Shown here one piece after another: positions 1 through 9,728 of a stretch of 64,000 bases of DNA. The stretch is from Liolophura sinensis (taxonomy: Eukaryota > Mollusca > Polyplacophora > Chitonida > Chitonidae): NCBI RefSeq assembly GCF_032854445.1, contig NC_088303.1:36775501-36839500 (forward strand). The letters run 5' to 3'. The notes beneath the pieces are model-generated. The model was not told the origin of the DNA and did not search any database. It was given only the letters and a program-made list of their open reading frames with translations. How positions within the stretch are numbered: position 1 is the first letter of the stretch; each line of letters starts with the position of its first letter. The position numbers and the translations under genes were made by a program.

Positions 1-170
1 ACCACTGCCTCAATTTTGTGCTCGAACTCACCACAATAGGGTCTTTACCACCACAACACTTTACAACTTTTATCTTTATTCTGATTCCATTGTCTAGTGG
101 ACTGCTATAACAGGTGAGCTGGTAGGATTCTCTGAATGCTTGTTCTCTGTTTAATGTTATGTATAATTAT
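1..170. repeat. Right-end fragment of an intronic TIR-type repeat
   Basis: The segment around 111-165 (CAGGTGAGCTGGTAGGATTC and the following Ttct/gaatgc/ttgttct motifs) resembles the right ends of the two large intronic elements at about 20520 and 25757 in ANKS6. The stretch before it also has the same general order of motifs. It is probably the 3' end of a third copy whose body lies outside the window. No coding signal was seen. Confidence 0.4.
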
Positions 171-303
171 GCATAATTTATCTTCAGTTTGATGTATATA
201 GTTAAAGGGTAATCAGTCAAACCATTTGCATTTGCAACTTGAATAAAACATATAATTTTTTGAGTGAAAAAAAAATAGCTTTTTTTTGGTACATTTTTTA
301 CAG

Positions 304-3300
304 GTAAACCCAACGGAGTGCTTTTGGATAATTTCCCTGAGCTGAACAAGTCTCTGGAATACCAAACCCGTATGCCTTCAGTGTCCCCGCACGCCCATGA
401 TGTAGAAGGTGATGCCGAGCTCTCCAATTGTCACATGGTATTAAGGAAAAAAAATTCTGCCCTGAAGATTCAGGAGCAGCCCGGGAGAGATGAGCTGGAG
501 AAGACAGATAATTTCTTCTTGTCTTTGGAGCTGCAAAGTAAGGCAGGACAGAAATCCCCTGATCCGGGCCAGGCTTTAGACTCAGCAGGTGACAAGGAAC
601 TGCCGATATCCAATATCCTGAGTAACCTGGAGTTCAGCAGTGAGGAGGAGGAGGGGGAGGATGAATCCTATGAAGAGAATGAGGATGGAGAGTGGGTGCC
701 TCCTCAGTCCCACACGGGGGGCAAGTGGCGTCCAGGTCAGAGGCCGCACAGACGAGCCTCCACCCTCACCCCAGCCACACGGGAGGCAAGTGGAGACCAG
801 GAGAATCACCGCCGGGCAAACGGAAGCGAGGAAGACCTCGGAAGATGGAGAGATCGTCTTTAATGCTGACAGACGAGGACATCCCTGGACTGGACGAGGA
901 GGTGTGCAGTGGATTTGCATGTGATGAATGCCCAGAGATGTTCTCCACTATTGAAGCTTATGCTCAGCATATAGCAGCTGGGCACGATTGGGAAACAGGG
1001 CTAGAACAGGACCCAGTGCTCGACTGCAGACCTCGGTCAACGCAAAAGAGAAAGCTGTGTCTGCACTTAACGATGTTCAGTTTCCTGGTAAAGAAGGGGA
1101 GAAATCTTTTGTTCATGTGTGTACGGTTTGTGATAAGAAATATCAGAACAAGTACAATATTGCCAGACATATATTAACTCCACTTCACAAACGTCGAGCA
1201 CAAAATCACCCAGATCAGTTTTAAAATGATACAAGACTATTTAACAACCTCTGATGTATTTAAGTCCGTACCAGTGCATGATTTGTAGATATTACTTCAA
1301 CACCCACGAACATCAGTGTGCACATGTGCAGACTGAGGAACATAAATCCAAAGTAGGTAAACTGTTCTGTCCAGTTATGTGCTCAATATGTAATTTCTGC
1401 ACAGATGACCGCAAAGAAGAGATGATAGCTCATCTCAGAAGCCCACAGCACCTTGAAAACATGAAAAAGTCACAAAAACCTTGTGTTATTAAGAAGAAGA
1501 TTGACTGTCACCTTCGGTGTCCCTTTTGCAAGACGACGTGGAAGTCTTATTACATGTTGCGTCGTCACATGGAGCAGAGACATGCTGATGGCCAAACTGC
1601 AACAGTCATTTTCCAGAGGTCATGGCCGTACCAGACCAAAGTGTCCATTTTGTCTGACAGTTTGTCACTCTGTTGCAGCTTTAACAATTCACGTGGACGA
1701 CGGCACACGAAACAACGCCCTTTCAAGTGTACCAGCTGCAATGCCACTTTCTGTGATAAACATTCCTTGTCGATGCATTTCAAGAGTGTGAGACACAAAC
1801 GGAAAGCCATGAATCCTGCAGCCACATCCCACATTCGCTCAAGCCTTAGCAAACCCTCGGGCCCGCGGGGCTACAAGTCCCACAAGTGTCCACAGTGTGA
1901 CTTTGTGGCTTCAAACTACCGAGCATTACGTCCACATTTCCTGAAGGTCCACAGTCGAGACAAGGTGTATTGCTTCTCGTGCAAGCGTGAGTTTGTGAGC
2001 AGCAAAGGGTTAGAGATTCACCAGAGAGCGACTGGGCACAGCAATAACCCTGTGGCTGAGGGGAGTCCAGCAGCACTCAGATGTATGACATGCAGGAAAA
2101 ACCTTCCAAGACCCCAAGTGGTTTGAATTTCACGTGGTGACTCCACTCACACATTTTCAGCGAAACAGACTTGTTTGATAAGTTCAAAGGGCAAGACAAG
2201 ACAAGCTTGCATTACAGTGATTTCTTGAGTCAGATGGAGTGCTCAGGAAGAACCCAGGTTCTGCTCTGCCCTGAAGTGGACTGCGGTAAAAAGGTCATCA
2301 AACAACACATGATTGAACACCTTCGTATTCACACTAATGACCGCATTTTCCAGTGCCCATACTGCGAACAGGGTTTCTATTCCTCCAGTGTGCTAAAGAA
2401 GCATGTCCATAAGCACATTGGTTTGACATACAGAAAATGTGAAACATGTGGTCGAGAGTTTACTAAAGTCTCCACGTATAAGAACCACCTCCTGACTCAT
2501 AACAAGGCTTTGCAAAAGCAGCATGTCTGCAGCATTTGTGGCATGGCGTTCACGCTGCTAGAATGCTTGCGCGTTCACGAGAGGCGCCATGGCGAGAAGA
2601 TACACAAGTGCATTCATCCAGGATGTCGTCAGAAGTTCGTGTTTAAGAGCGAGTTGACAGAACATGCTCGCATTCATACTGGCGAGAAACCCTTTCTGTG
2701 CGATTCGTGTGGTTATAAGGCGAGGACAAAGAATCACATGCTGAGGCATTCCAGGACGCACACAGGAGAGCGCAAGTACCATTGCGAATACTGTACTTAC
2801 AAGGCAGGTAACAAAACTCACCTAAGGCGCCATAATGCGCATTCATATTGGCTCAAAGCCGTACAAGTGCCCCTACTGTAGCTACTGTTGCAATACCCAT
2901 GAAAACATTAGAAAACACATTATGAAGACTAAAAAGCATGAGGGTTTGAAGATTTACCCGTGTAAATATTGTTCATTTGGAACAAATGTTGCCAAAGAAT
3001 ATCGACACCATCTGGAAGACTTTCATTTGCAGCTGTTGAAGCAGGAGAACACCGATGTGTTGTCTGTGGTGGCAGGTATATATGACAAAGGTTGTGATTT
3101 GTCTGAGCCTGCTGAGGGAAACCTCATCCTCCCTGTGAAGGAGAGAAAACGCACCTCAAGGCGACCGAAGGCCAAACCGATCTTGGTTAAAATGTGGCAG
3201 TCCAATGAGAAAGGTCCCATTACCAACACAGAGATGGTAGAGAATGCGGAGGAAGAGCTGCGAAATTCTCTGGCTGAGTCATCCGTGATACAGTATTCTG

Positions 3301-3791
3301 GTTCTGAGGATCGCTGGTACAGCCAGAGTGCTGCTGCAGCTGCTTACGTATCAGCAGAGCACAAGGACCAATCCTCGAGTCCTGTAAACTACTCCGACCC
3401 AAGGAGCCATGATTCCCTCTACGATCAACCTCACACGACCACCACCTCTCCTACACCCATACCCAGTTTCCGGAACTTCTCCACCCACCACCCAACTGTC
3501 TACAATCACCCCTCCCAGTTTTACTGCTCCACTGTATACAAGTACTCCACGCCTCATCACGGGGTCTTCATCCCCAGTAGTGCTGATGGGTATGTCCCCC
3601 AAACCACTGAAGCCATCTTCCATTCTGCCAGTGAGCCAGTGTACCAGGGAGAGCGTCATTCCCCGTACACTGCCGGCCATGGGAGACTGGAGGAACTGCA
3701 GGACATGACTCGAATGTCCGAGAGGACAAGTGCTGACCAGCCCACCACGACGAGTATACCTATGGTCACAAACTCTGTTGACATATACTGA
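304..3791 (+). CDS. ZNF407: ZNF407-like C2H2 zinc-finger protein, 3' large exon, frame interrupted
   Basis: Nuclear DNA-binding protein by family. An acceptor (TTTTTTACAG) at 294-303 opens the exon, so upstream exons lie outside the window. In order: an acidic region (about 640-690, E/D-rich), an AT-hook-like KRKRGRPRK (about 820-846), then about 19 C2H2 fingers from about 910 to 3030, then a Ser/Thr/Pro/Tyr-rich tail of about 250 residues ending at the TGA of 3789-3791. Finger spacing, irregular linkers and the last two fingers (THENIRKH and a YPCKYCSF-type finger) recall ZNF407; ZFAT was considered and fits less well. The protein is not one open frame: coherent finger sequence moves between frames near 700-790, 980-1060, 1212, 1278, 1600-1630, 1690, 2095, 2165 and 2832. 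All Cys/His pairs survive, so this is either a recently broken gene or consensus indel errors. The ZNF407 name is moderate confidence. Confidence 0.6.
2171..2833 (+). CDS. Intact zinc-finger block of the ZNF407-like gene (fingers 11-17)
   Basis: One open frame carries seven consecutive fingers. The first and fifth have the longer C-x4-C spacing (CPEVDC and CIHPGC), and the fifth to seventh are joined by TGEKP-like linkers (HTGEKPF, HTGERKY). The frame is lost just after THLRRH, where a single extra A (CAT-A-ATG) puts the next finger, beginning MRIHIGSKPY, into another frame. Removing that base would join this block to the following one without loss. Confidence 0.75.
2834..3791 (+). CDS. Last two zinc fingers and Ser/Pro-rich tail of the ZNF407-like gene
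   Basis: An open frame of about 318 codons. It has two fingers (YKCPYCSYCCNTHENIRKH and YPCKYCSFGTNVAKEYRHH) and a basic patch (KERKRTSRRPKAK). The rest is a low-complexity tail rich in Ser, Thr, Pro, His and Tyr, with an Ala run (SAAAAAY). A tail this long without a stop, next to a much-interrupted 5' half, argues against an old pseudogene. Confidence 0.7.
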
Positions 3792-5340
3792 AGTGCTATT
3801 TTCTTCATCGTTCTTATCTCATAAGGCTTACTTTAATTGTAAAGTTTGATCATATGAACTGTGTCCTGATTAAGAATTTTGCTTGAAGAAGAAAATTTAT
3901 TATTACATTTTTAAATGTTCTTATTTTCTTTAAGAAATCCAAGAAAACTGATTTATACATATATGTACTTGTATACCCGGATATATACCTGAACATTCAT
4001 TGGGAATTCAAACTTTTTTCTGGTATTTTATTGATACCCTGGTTAATTTGACTATACATATTTCATTCTCATTCGTCATGTCCCTTTTATTAAAATTTTT
4101 GTGCACACTTTTTTTCTCCCTCTGCATGTAATTAATCATCATTATATCCAATAATCCACACTTACAGTGTATATATGATTCACATGGTTATCTCTGGCTT
4201 TTATGTTGTTCCTTGAGAAATTTGTGAAATCTGATGCTTATATAGAAAATCATCTATTCATAGGCATATTTTAACATCAATTACATGTATATGTTATTTT
4301 TTTCAAACCCATGCAAACGGTGACTGAAATTTAGCAGATGCAAAGGGAAATGCATCTTACATATTTCATTTAGGATAAGAATTTAAAATTTAATTTGGAA
4401 TCAAGTGGAAATTGTTTTTCAATTACATTTTTTTATACATTATAAATGTATAGAGAAGAAATGATACTAAAAGCGTTCTTCAGCTTTGGTCTTGTCTAAA
4501 AATGTTCAACTTTTCCTTGATTTTAAGATTGAAGGAAAGTGTAAGCTTCTAGAAGAGAAGTTTCATGTATGCATGTTTTTGGAAAGGGTCTAATTTTTAG
4601 CAACCTAATATTTCTGAACCGAAGAGGAGTAGAGCAATTGGAATTTCTGAAAAATGAATTTGATGCTAGATTAAGTATCATTCCATGAAACAGATTATAA
4701 TACACAAGTGTATGATGTACTTCACTTATATTTTACTAATTAGTAGTATTTTGTGTACAAGCTTTGTTTTGCAGATTATGTTTTGTATGTATTGAGGAAA
4801 CTGTTGATTCTTTGTCAAGGGAAATAGTAATATTATATTTCACTTAAAGTTTGGTATGCAACAGTGCACTTTCAAAAGCACCTTTAAAATTATACCTTTG
4901 TTGCAAAGTTTTCAGTTTTTCTGATAAAAAATCAAACTTTACAAAATTCTCTTAAGTGGCCATGCAAGGTTGATGAATCCATGAGAATCAAGCAAAATGT
5001 GTCATTTGAAGTGCTTAACTTCAGGTGAGATAAAGTAATTCAAATGATTTGGAAGCAATTCAAATATTTCAAAATGCCCTTTGCTTGAAATACCTGTAAT
5101 CTTGTTGAACATAACATCATCAGTTTAGATATACATGTACATGTGGCATATTCTATGGATGCTTATGCAGCCCCCTACCACGCTCCACCTCCCCAAAAAC
5201 ATGTTTCAAATCTGCCTTATTCTTTGAAAATCGGAATAAAACAGATTAATTGGCTTTTTAGTCCAGTTTTCCACCCTAATTGTTTTGCTCAGAAAAATTT
5301 ACAAGTTAATACCTGTACATGCACAAGTGCATACTCAGCA
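3792..5340. other. AT-rich 3' flank of the zinc-finger gene, probable 3' UTR in part
   Basis: No coding signal on either strand. The composition is AT-rich with short homopolymers, as expected of a long 3' UTR. An AATAAA within GGAATAAAACAG near 5231-5242 is a possible polyadenylation signal, but it could be fortuitous. Confidence 0.4.
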
Positions 5341-5508
5341 GCATGTGGGCTTCCTCTCAGGTCATATGTAGGAAGGTCTGTCAGCAACCTGCAGATCTTT
5401 GTGGGTTTCCTCTGGGCTATGTCCGATTTCCTCCCAAAATAATGCTAGTCGCCTTCTCGTAGGGAAGTATTCATGAGAACAGCTGAAATACCAGTCAAGA
5501 AATTAAAT
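5341..5508 (+). mobile_element. SINE family 1, 5'-truncated and diverged copy
   Basis: Shares the body of the main SINE family of this window: GGAAGGTCTGTCAGCAACCT, then a TGGGTTTCCTC-like block, then CCCAAAATAATGCTAGTCGCC, then a degenerate copy of the usual AAAACACCAATCAAATAAAT tail. Confidence 0.75.
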
Positions 5509-6442
5509 TAATCATACTCAATGACTACATTGGGGTCACACATGGTATAGGCTCAAACCTGGCTTCGACACAGAATTTGTACATTTCTGTGCCCTCATTG
5601 TTCGTGGGGACACTAAGTGGACTCGGGGGGCTCATTGGACAGTGTAACATTCAGTGAAGACCTATCAATATTCTGTGCATATCTACATGTCAGTTTGGGC
5701 AACTTTGTCAGTAACTTGCGAAAATTTGTAGTTTACCAGTTTTGCCCCACCCATAAAACTGATCGCCATAGTATAAGTTTAAAAGTTTGATTACAGTGTA
5801 AACAACAATCGCATGAATAAAATAAATAATGAAGCAGGAGAGGAGGAGCAAGCCATTTCTGTCTATGTTTATACGCCAGTAATTAGCCAGTCGATTTCTT
5901 TGCCTCTTGCCATACTTGGGACCATCCCGAACAGTCGTCCACACGCTGCGTCTTGTAGAATCGACTCATCGAATGGATTTGAATGAAAGTTGGACGAGTA
6001 TATTTTATAAACCACATTCAGATATGGGTTTGTCAAATGCTTCAGGCATCTTAAATAATGCGTGCCCTATTTTTATTTCACAGATTGACTTGACCATTGC
6101 ACCATGTGAACGCAAAGCCACTTATTTGCCGGCTGCTTTGTTTCTGTATATTGGTGTAAGAGCAGTGGTGGTTTGCGTAAGCCTTGCTGATATTGTCTGA
6201 AACTGAAATATGTTTAAGCACGCTGTAAAAGCCAAAAATAATGAATAAATCCTGATTTACTAATCTATAGGTCCACCATAATGAACGTTCTGGGTGAATA
6301 ACTGGGACCAATTTCCAAACCAAGGCTCAAAACAAAGCACCAACGAATTACGAAAGTGTTTGTAAAGTGAGAAATCAAGATGGATTGATGCAGACAGAAG
6401 CAGTCAACGGTTTTTAATAATGAAGAAAAGACGCACATAATG

Positions 6443-6444
<2 letters not shown>
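5509..6444. other. Intergenic stretch with SINE family 2 fragments
   Basis: About 5525-5650 and 5735-5770 resemble pieces of the second SINE family (GGCTCAAACCTGGCTTCGAC-like B-box region and a CCCACCCATAAAACTGAT tail motif). The remainder holds only short chance ORFs. Confidence 0.4.

Positions 6445-6493
<49 letters not shown>
6445..6493. repeat. (AT)n microsatellite
   Basis: About 24 perfect AT dinucleotides. Confidence 0.95.
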
Positions 6494-6495
<2 letters not shown>

Positions 6496-7350
6496 ACTAG
6501 AGGCAAGTTGTTCAAAAGAGTAAAAAAGTTTAGTTAATACCAGTCTTGGCCTAATACAAAACTAATGGCACTTTAGTTCTGATTAAAGTTAATATCGGGC
6601 TTAACTGCTAATACATTTTTCAACAACTGTACCCAGATGCATTAGCGAAAAAAAGGTAGGTTACTCTGGGCCCTCAGGTTTTTCCTCTATATGCACCAAT
6701 AAAACTCATTGCTTTGTAAAATAAATTACGCTGGTATGAAAGTCATAATTACATTTGTGGTGAAAATTCCAGTAAGATGAACAGCCAGTATAAAGGAAGA
6801 ACGTCCTAAAAAAGAATCTTTATGTATTTTTGCACTGATTGTGGAAAATTAAATTTACCACTTGTAACGTGTTAACCTTATAACCTTAAAAGGTACATGA
6901 AAAGTAACTCTAACTCAAACATTATGTTTCTCTGCCATATGAAAAAAAATTCATTTTAAGGGTATTTTATACCTGTTAAATATTTCTCTATATTATGCAT
7001 ATTTTCCGTCAATGGTTTGATGCTTTCTGAAATACCGTCATCGTTTACCCTGCTTGGAACTTGGCGAACACCCCCAAAGTGCCCCGAGCCCAATGGAACC
7101 GTGTCGCTGCAGTGTGGGCAAGGTGACGTACACAGATACTGCATGGCTTCTTCCGGCCAGCTTAGCGCTCCTCCACATCAGTACACCCGCCCCAATTCAA
7201 TCTGTTCACCACACTACCGTCCCCATTCGGCCAGACCCATTAAGCCTGTCTGCCAAACTTATTTCTAAAGAAGGATCATCGTTGACGACACCACTGCAAA
7301 CTTAATTTCCGGACTGACTGCTGGGGCCCTAAGAAAGGTGTACTTTGATC
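6494..7350. other. Intergenic; GC-richer island at about 7010-7320
   Basis: Mostly AT-rich with no supported gene. The interval 7015-7270 is clearly richer in G+C and is open in two + frames (83 codons each), but neither frame shows a known domain or a convincing pair of splice sites. Confidence 0.3.
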
Positions 7351-7622
7351 TATTTATTTATTTATTTGATTGTTGTTTTATGCCGTACCCAAGAATATTT
7401 CACTTATACGACGGCAGCCAGCATTATGGTGGTGGTGGTGGTGGTGGGGTGGGGGGGGGGGGATGGGCAGAGCCCAAGGAAACCCACGACCATCCGCAGG
7501 TTTCAGGAAGACCTTCCCACGTACGGCCGTAAACGAAGCCAGCATAGGCTGGATTTGAACTCACAGCAACCGCATTGGCGAGAGGCTCCTGGGTCATTAC
7601 GCTGCACTTGCGCGCTAACCTC
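7351..7622 (-). mobile_element. SINE family 1, near full-length, minus strand
   Basis: On the + strand it reads tail-first: the ATTTATTTATTTGATTG tail, AAGAATATTTCACTTATACG, CAGCCAGCATTATGGTGG, then the body and the tRNA-like 5' region with a B-box (GGATTTGAACTCACAG). It ends at GCGCTAACC, before the first tRNA-like bases. An impure GGT/G-run (7425-7461) has expanded inside it. Confidence 0.9.
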
Positions 7623-7734
7623 CTGCTGTACTTTAAAACCATTTTCACACCCCAAAGCAAATGTTGAAAAATTTGTTATTACACATTATAATCTGCACAT
7701 TAAGAAACAAAGAAACAAAATGTATCCTGTAACA

Positions 7735-7854
7735 AACCTGCGGATTGTCTTTCTCCCGGGCGCTGCCTGGTTTCCTCCCACCATAATGCTGGCCGTCGTC
7801 GTATAAGTGAAATGTTCTTGAGTACGTCGTAAAACACCAATCAAATAAATAAAT
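7735..7854 (+). mobile_element. SINE family 1, 3' half
   Basis: Begins at AACCTGCGGATTGTC and ends in CGTAAAACACCAATCAAATAAATAAAT. It lies about 110 bp from a minus-strand copy, so the two form an inverted pair. Confidence 0.9.
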
Positions 7855-8137
7855 ATCCTCTAACAATCACTGACTATTTATTCCTAACTTTGGCCGCTGA
7901 TCTGTTTTCTAAGTTGTTGATTACAATCTTACATGCTAATGATGAAGGAATTTATTAAGCTACCTAGAGATGTAAAAACGCAAACCCACTGACTGATAAA
8001 CTGTATATTTATTTTATTGGCGTTTAACATCCTGCTCTGGGATATTTCAATCACTTATAACAGGCTGCAGGTTCATGGTGTGGAGGAATACTATCACAGC
8101 CCTGTCTTGTTCCGTAAGCTTACCTTGAACACCTTGG

Positions 8138-8390
8138 GAGCCTCCGTGGCTCAGCTGGTTAGCGCACTAGCGCAGTGTAATGACCCAGGAGCCTCTCGCC
8201 AATGCGATCGCTGTGAGTCAAGTCCAGCCTTGCTAACTTCTTCTCCGTCTGTACGTGGGAAGGTTTTCCAACCTGCGGATGGTCGTGATTTTCCCAAGGA
8301 CTCTGCCCGGTTCCCTCCTAACATGATGCTGGCCACCGTCATACAATTGAAATATTCTTGAGCACGGTATAAAACATCAATCAAATAAAT
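8138..8390 (+). mobile_element. SINE family 1, full-length
   Basis: Has the complete tRNA-derived head (GCCTCCGTGGCTCAGCTGG with an A-box, then GTTAGCGC), a degraded B-box (TGAGTCAAGTCCAG), the body (ACGTGGGAAGGT, CCTGCGGATGGTCGTG, CTCTGCCCGGTTCC) and the tail CATCAATCAAATAAAT. It is one of two copies that show the family's full structure. Confidence 0.92.
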
Positions 8391-9019
8391 TAACAACCAT
8401 GAACACCTCTGTACTTCCCTTGCTGGCTTTAATATACTACAGCTGGGCACCGAATGATTTGTCCTGTCCGTAGACCTAGTCGTCTCAGCTATCAATTCCA
8501 GGAAGGCGTTACCACGTGTCATCACAAATAAATCCACACAAGCATGAAACTGTTGGATACTGGATAAATTCTAACTCTAACCGCCATGTTTGAATACCAT
8601 ACTCCTCCAACACAGGGTATACGTCAATATATAGTATATTTATAGTATACATGATCGCAGCCCTACAGAGCTAGGAGGAAAACCGCGGAGATCGCAGGGA
8701 AACGGACAGAGCCCATGAAATCTCACCAGCATTTCAACAATTTAAGCCATTTTCAAACTTCTGGAAACATAAACTGACTGGTTAACCCAAGGCTAAGATG
8801 GACGTTTCCTACCGTAGCACCCATCTTCGGTCATATAGACGTCCACGCAGACAATTTCACGAAAATACCGGCTACCTTATTTTTGCTATCTACCGATTCC
8901 CTAAAACGCCTGAAATGTCAATGCCAGCATTGGTAAACCATCTTTTCAACAGTAATCTACTTTCGAATTGGAGAACTCAAACCAACGCCTGTCATGTTAG
9001 GAATTTTTTTTTTCAAAGG

Positions 9020-9136
9020 ACAAGCTGATGGGCCGCGAAAATTTTATCCCTACCCAACATTCTCTTTAAGAATTGCATTCCCTTTAAACATAATGTTGGG
9101 TGGGATAAACTTTTGGTGGTCCGTCACCCTGCTGAG
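9020..9136. repeat. Fold-back (hairpin) element, about 117 bp
   Basis: Left arm 9021-9061 and right arm about 9091-9134 are imperfect reverse complements (for example TATCCCTACCCAACATT against AATGTTGGGTGGGATA). A loop of about 30 nt lies between them. It resembles a small MITE or solo fold-back element, about 600 bp upstream of the ANKS6 start codon. Confidence 0.7.
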
Positions 9137-9308
9137 CCGGCTTTTTTAAAGTGAAATTGTCCACGTGGAAGTCTACACGACGGAAGCTGGGTGTTACCGT
9201 AGGACTTTTGGCTTTGGGGAACGGATCGGTATGCATACTTATACTCGTGCGCAATTCATGCAATTGGCGCCATATTTTTGTTTCCTCTTTTTCTTTCTTC
9301 CTATTCTT

Positions 9309-9330
9309 CTTTGTGTGTGTGTGTGTGTGC
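9309..9330. repeat. Short (GT)n tract
   Basis: TTTGTGTGTGTGTGTGTGTG between pyrimidine-rich runs in the ANKS6 upstream region. Confidence 0.8.
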
Positions 9331-9728
9331 TTCTTTTTTTTTCTTCGTTACGCAACACATAACTTTCCGTGTTACGAAACACTCAAAGTTTTTTCGGGAA
9401 CACAAAAACCACGTGGATTTGTTGACCGCGGTGGCTTATGGGTACATGACGTCACAGCCGTCAATCTCCCAAGATGGCATCCCATGAAAGTTTACACTGA
9501 ACTTTGATCATTTTTTTCCCGATGCGATAGATGTAAAATTTGGTGAATATCACACCTTTCCGTCTCTCCGAAGTTCCCGGGAGCTATGGAAAACTACGGT
9601 TGTGATAACAGACCTCTCTGTTGAACGTGTTACTGTACAAGTATTACTTTCGAAGTCCGGCATTAGCGGGGAAAAGTTTGTGTTGTTGTTGTTGGAATTG
9701 AAGTTACTCCGGAGTCCATCGGCAAAAA

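Noticed and set aside
736-774. Possible 39-nt intron (GTCAGAGG to CCCCAG) explaining the first frameshift of the zinc-finger gene
   Set aside because: Its length is a multiple of three, so removing it would not correct the frame.
7017-7305. Two overlapping 83-codon + strand frames
   Set aside because: No recognisable domain or convincing exon edges; kept only as a GC-rich island worth checking.
8138-8215. tRNA gene at the SINE head (and likewise at 56884)
   Set aside because: A- and B-box motifs are present, but the sequence does not fold as a full tRNA and continues into a SINE body with an AAATAAAT tail.
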